NCBI GenBank assembly: GCA_964538565.1
Contig: CAZIGW010000307.1
Location: 1-6,557, forward strand
DNA length: 6,557 nt
Direction of reading: 5' to 3'
Source of the DNA: CAYVBN01 sp964538565
Lineage (GTDB): Bacteria; Pseudomonadota; Alphaproteobacteria; Rhizobiales; Xanthobacteraceae
Each line of letters opens with the position of its first letter. Within the stretch, counting starts at the first letter, position 1. Position numbers and translations under genes: made by a program. A model generated the notes under the pieces. That model saw only the letters and a list, made by a program, of their open reading frames with translations. It was not told the DNA's origin and ran no database searches. Below are positions 5,620-6,557 of the stretch, one piece after another.

Positions 5620-6374
5620 AGCCGCGGTCCCCGCGTCTGCGGGTCGAACCACGACGGCGTCGCAAGCCCCGGTACCAGCGGGCGGCGTTCCGCCTTGCCG
5701 CTACCCAGCCGGCGCACCAGCAGGTCGCCGTTCTCGGCGATGTCGCGACGCACGCCTTTCTCGGGTGCGAGGCGCGCCAAGTAGCTCCTCGCCACCGCCC
5801 CGAAACCCTCCTCCTGCCAGGCATCGACCGTCACCAGGAAATGGCGGGCAAAGCTCTCGACCAGGCGACCGGAACCGGTCTCGCCGAAACCTTCGTCGTC
5901 TAGCGCGGTCGACGCCGGCCACAGGCCGGGCTCGTCGTGGCCCATCGCGGCGGTCCTTACCATGACACCAAGAACCAGCCAGTCCGGAGGCTCGTCATCG
6001 GATGCCTCCGGTGGCCAGCCGAGGCGGACGCCGCCGACCAGACCGCCGTCGACGCGAACGACATCCGGCCAGTCGAACGCGATCGCCTTCTCGGGCGGCG
6101 CGTGGGCGGCCAGCGCATCGCCCAACGCCGCGCATCCCGCGTAGAGCGCACGTCGCGCCGTGGCCAGCGGCTCGTCCGGTTCCAGCACGACCGCGAATTC
6201 GACGACGTCGAAGCGGCCGACGTAGACGAGCGTGCCCGCTCCTTCGGTCGCGGCGACGTCCTTCGCATGTGCGAACGAATCCCCGACTTCGCGCAGCGTG
6301 ACGAGCCGAAACAGCGGCGGCAGCTCGAGCGCCTGCGTGACCCGCACGCGCGGACGGGGCATGTCGAGTGGCAT
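5616..6374 (-). CDS. Biotin/lipoate-protein-ligase-like protein with C-terminal DUF4444-type region
   Basis: This 252-residue protein resembles the biotin/lipoate A/B protein ligase family, whose active members attach biotin or lipoate to a lysine of a carrier protein through an acyl-AMP intermediate. The centre has a BPL-like AFDWPDVVRVDGGLVGGVRL (99-118), which lines up with the KWPND and lysine-containing loop of BirA; DWLVLGVMVR (131-140) resembles the strand that follows. The GRGRxGR nucleotide loop is reduced to VGRFD (52-56), and no lysine is found in the 99-118 loop. The C-terminus, including ENGDLLVRRLGSGKAERRPL (214-233) and WFDPQTRGPRL, fits the DUF4444-type extension. ATG 6374 is chosen for its GGGAGG 4 nt upstream; ATG 6362 is possible. 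It is first in the five-gene operon, behind a TATAAT box. True ligase activity is doubtful. Confidence 0.82.
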   Translation of the reverse strand: MPLDMPRPRVRVTQALELPPLFRLVTLREVGDSFAHAKDVAATEGAGTLVYVGRFDVVEFAVVLEPDEPLATARRALYAGCAALGDALAAHAPPEKAIAFDWPDVVRVDGGLVGGVRLGWPPEASDDEPPDWLVLGVMVRTAAMGHDEPGLWPASTALDDEGFGETGSGRLVESFARHFLVTVDAWQEEGFGAVARSYLARLAPEKGVRRDIAENGDLLVRRLGSGKAERRPLVPGLATPSWFDPQTRGPRL

Positions 6375-6400
6375 TTCGCCTCCCGGACCTTACGTAACCC

Positions 6401-6409
6401 TTGTGACAA
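6401..6409. promoter_or_regulatory. Short dyad TTGT-G-ACAA between divergent promoters
   Basis: A perfect 4-1-4 inverted repeat overlaps the plus-strand -35 box and the last base of the minus-strand TATAAT box. A protein bound here could affect both directions. The repeat is short and could arise by chance. Confidence 0.25.
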
Positions 6410-6414
6410 TTATA
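6409..6414 (-). promoter_or_regulatory. Consensus -10 box TATAAT for the five-gene operon
   Basis: A perfect TATAAT on the minus strand stands out in this GC-rich DNA, 34 nt upstream of the ATG at 6374. The predicted start is near 6402. Nothing at 16-18 bp upstream resembles TTGACA (the 17-bp hexamer is ACTGGT), so the promoter may need an activator. Confidence 0.55.
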
Positions 6415-6439
6415 GCCTGCATCGTCTAAACACCAGTCC

Positions 6440-6455
6440 GGGGCGCCTGCGCCCC
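6440..6455 (+). repeat. GC-rich hairpin in the leader of the plus-strand gene
   Basis: GGGGCGC-CT-GCGCCCC is a perfect 7-2-7 inverted repeat. As RNA it would fold into a 6-bp GGGGCG/CGCCCC stem with a CCUG loop. It starts a few bases after the predicted transcription start and ends 5 nt before the GGGAG ribosome binding site (6461-6465), so it could stabilise the 5' end or limit translation. It has no T-run on either side, so it is not a standard terminator. Confidence 0.5.
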
Positions 6456-6470
6456 AGCACGGGAGACTTC

Positions 6471-6557
6471 ATGGTCGAGCCGCCGCGCCATGTTTTCGTG
6501 TGCTCCTGCGAGGACACGATTCCGCTCGATCTCGCGACGGTGCGCAAGGGCTGTCGC
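6471..6557 (+). CDS. N-terminus of an iron-sulfur (4Fe-4S) protein, cut by window end
   Basis: Only 29 codons are present, in a frame that is open to the window edge. GGGAG (6461-6465) lies 5 nt before the ATG. The segment HVFVCSCEDTIPLDLATVRK (7-26), followed by GCR, resembles the N-terminus of the large 4Fe-4S dicluster proteins that accompany FDH, DUF3305 and DUF3306 genes; C11, C13 and C28 are visible. If the identification holds, the rest of the gene should carry ferredoxin-type CxxCxxCxxxC motifs to the right of the window. It is transcribed away from the ligase-like gene across a shared 96-bp promoter region. Function is inferred from the resemblance and context, since no complete cluster motif is inside the window. 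Confidence 0.7.
   Translation, partial: MVEPPRHVFVCSCEDTIPLDLATVRKGCR

Larger units (their letters stand above)
6401..6430 (+). promoter_or_regulatory. Possible promoter for the plus-strand iron-sulfur protein gene
   Basis: TTGTGA (6401-6406) and TCTAAA (6425-6430) each match 4 of 6 sigma70 bases and are 18 bp apart. The predicted start near 6437 lies about 34 nt before the ATG at 6471. The -35 box overlaps the -10 box region of the opposite promoter, so the two directions would compete for polymerase. Confidence 0.35.

Noticed and set aside
6390..6397. TTACGTAA palindrome in the divergent promoter region
   Set aside because: It is an isolated 8-bp palindrome without extended symmetry or a matching second copy; chance is a sufficient explanation.

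Overview
The window is a compact, high-G+C stretch of proteobacterial chromosome, probably from an alpha- or betaproteobacterium. The lineage is inferred from the base composition, the GTG starts and the set of protein families; no rRNA or other marker gene is present. It holds most of an accessory cluster for a periplasmic, molybdenum-dependent formate dehydrogenase (FDH). Eight of the nine genes lie on the minus strand, so the cluster reads from right to left.

Layout from right to left. At the right edge, the first 29 codons of a plus-strand gene start at 6471. They look like the N-terminus of the iron-sulfur protein often seen beside FDH operons. A 96-bp divergent promoter region (6375-6470) separates it from a minus-strand run of five tightly packed genes: a biotin/lipoate-protein-ligase-like protein (6374-5616), then proteins of the DUF6505 (5619-5083), DUF6352 (5075-4068), DUF3305 (4071-3556) and DUF3306 (3556-2819) families. 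Stops and starts overlap (GTGA, ATGA, TAATG) at three of the four junctions, which indicates one translationally coupled operon. A 119-bp gap (2818-2700) follows. It contains a perfect ATAGCC-AAA-GGCTAT dyad abutting a GAGTGCACTC palindrome and probably carries a second promoter.

Next come a 257-residue fusion of a YdaS/Cro-type helix-turn-helix to a TorD-type chaperone (2699-1926), a 68-residue Tat-signal protein of the 'formate dehydrogenase region TAT target' type (1885-1679), and the FDH catalytic subunit. The catalytic subunit starts with GTG at 1667 and runs off the left edge after 555 codons. It has a Tat signal, one [4Fe-4S] motif and a cysteine (Cys201) where E. coli FDHs use selenocysteine. 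The electron-transfer subunits are expected further left, outside the window.

Working model (inference): the TorD part guards the FDH catalytic subunit while molybdopterin cofactor is inserted before Tat export, and the fused DNA-binding domain may link that maturation state to transcription. The five-gene module has no established biochemical function; its co-occurrence with FDH genes, known to me as a general pattern, suggests a role in FDH assembly, cofactor supply or electron transfer. The most interesting points are the chaperone-regulator fusion with a nearby dyad operator, and the ligase-like protein that appears to lack the catalytic lysine of true biotin ligases. I saw no tRNA, rRNA, CRISPR array, insertion sequence or mobile-element boundary.
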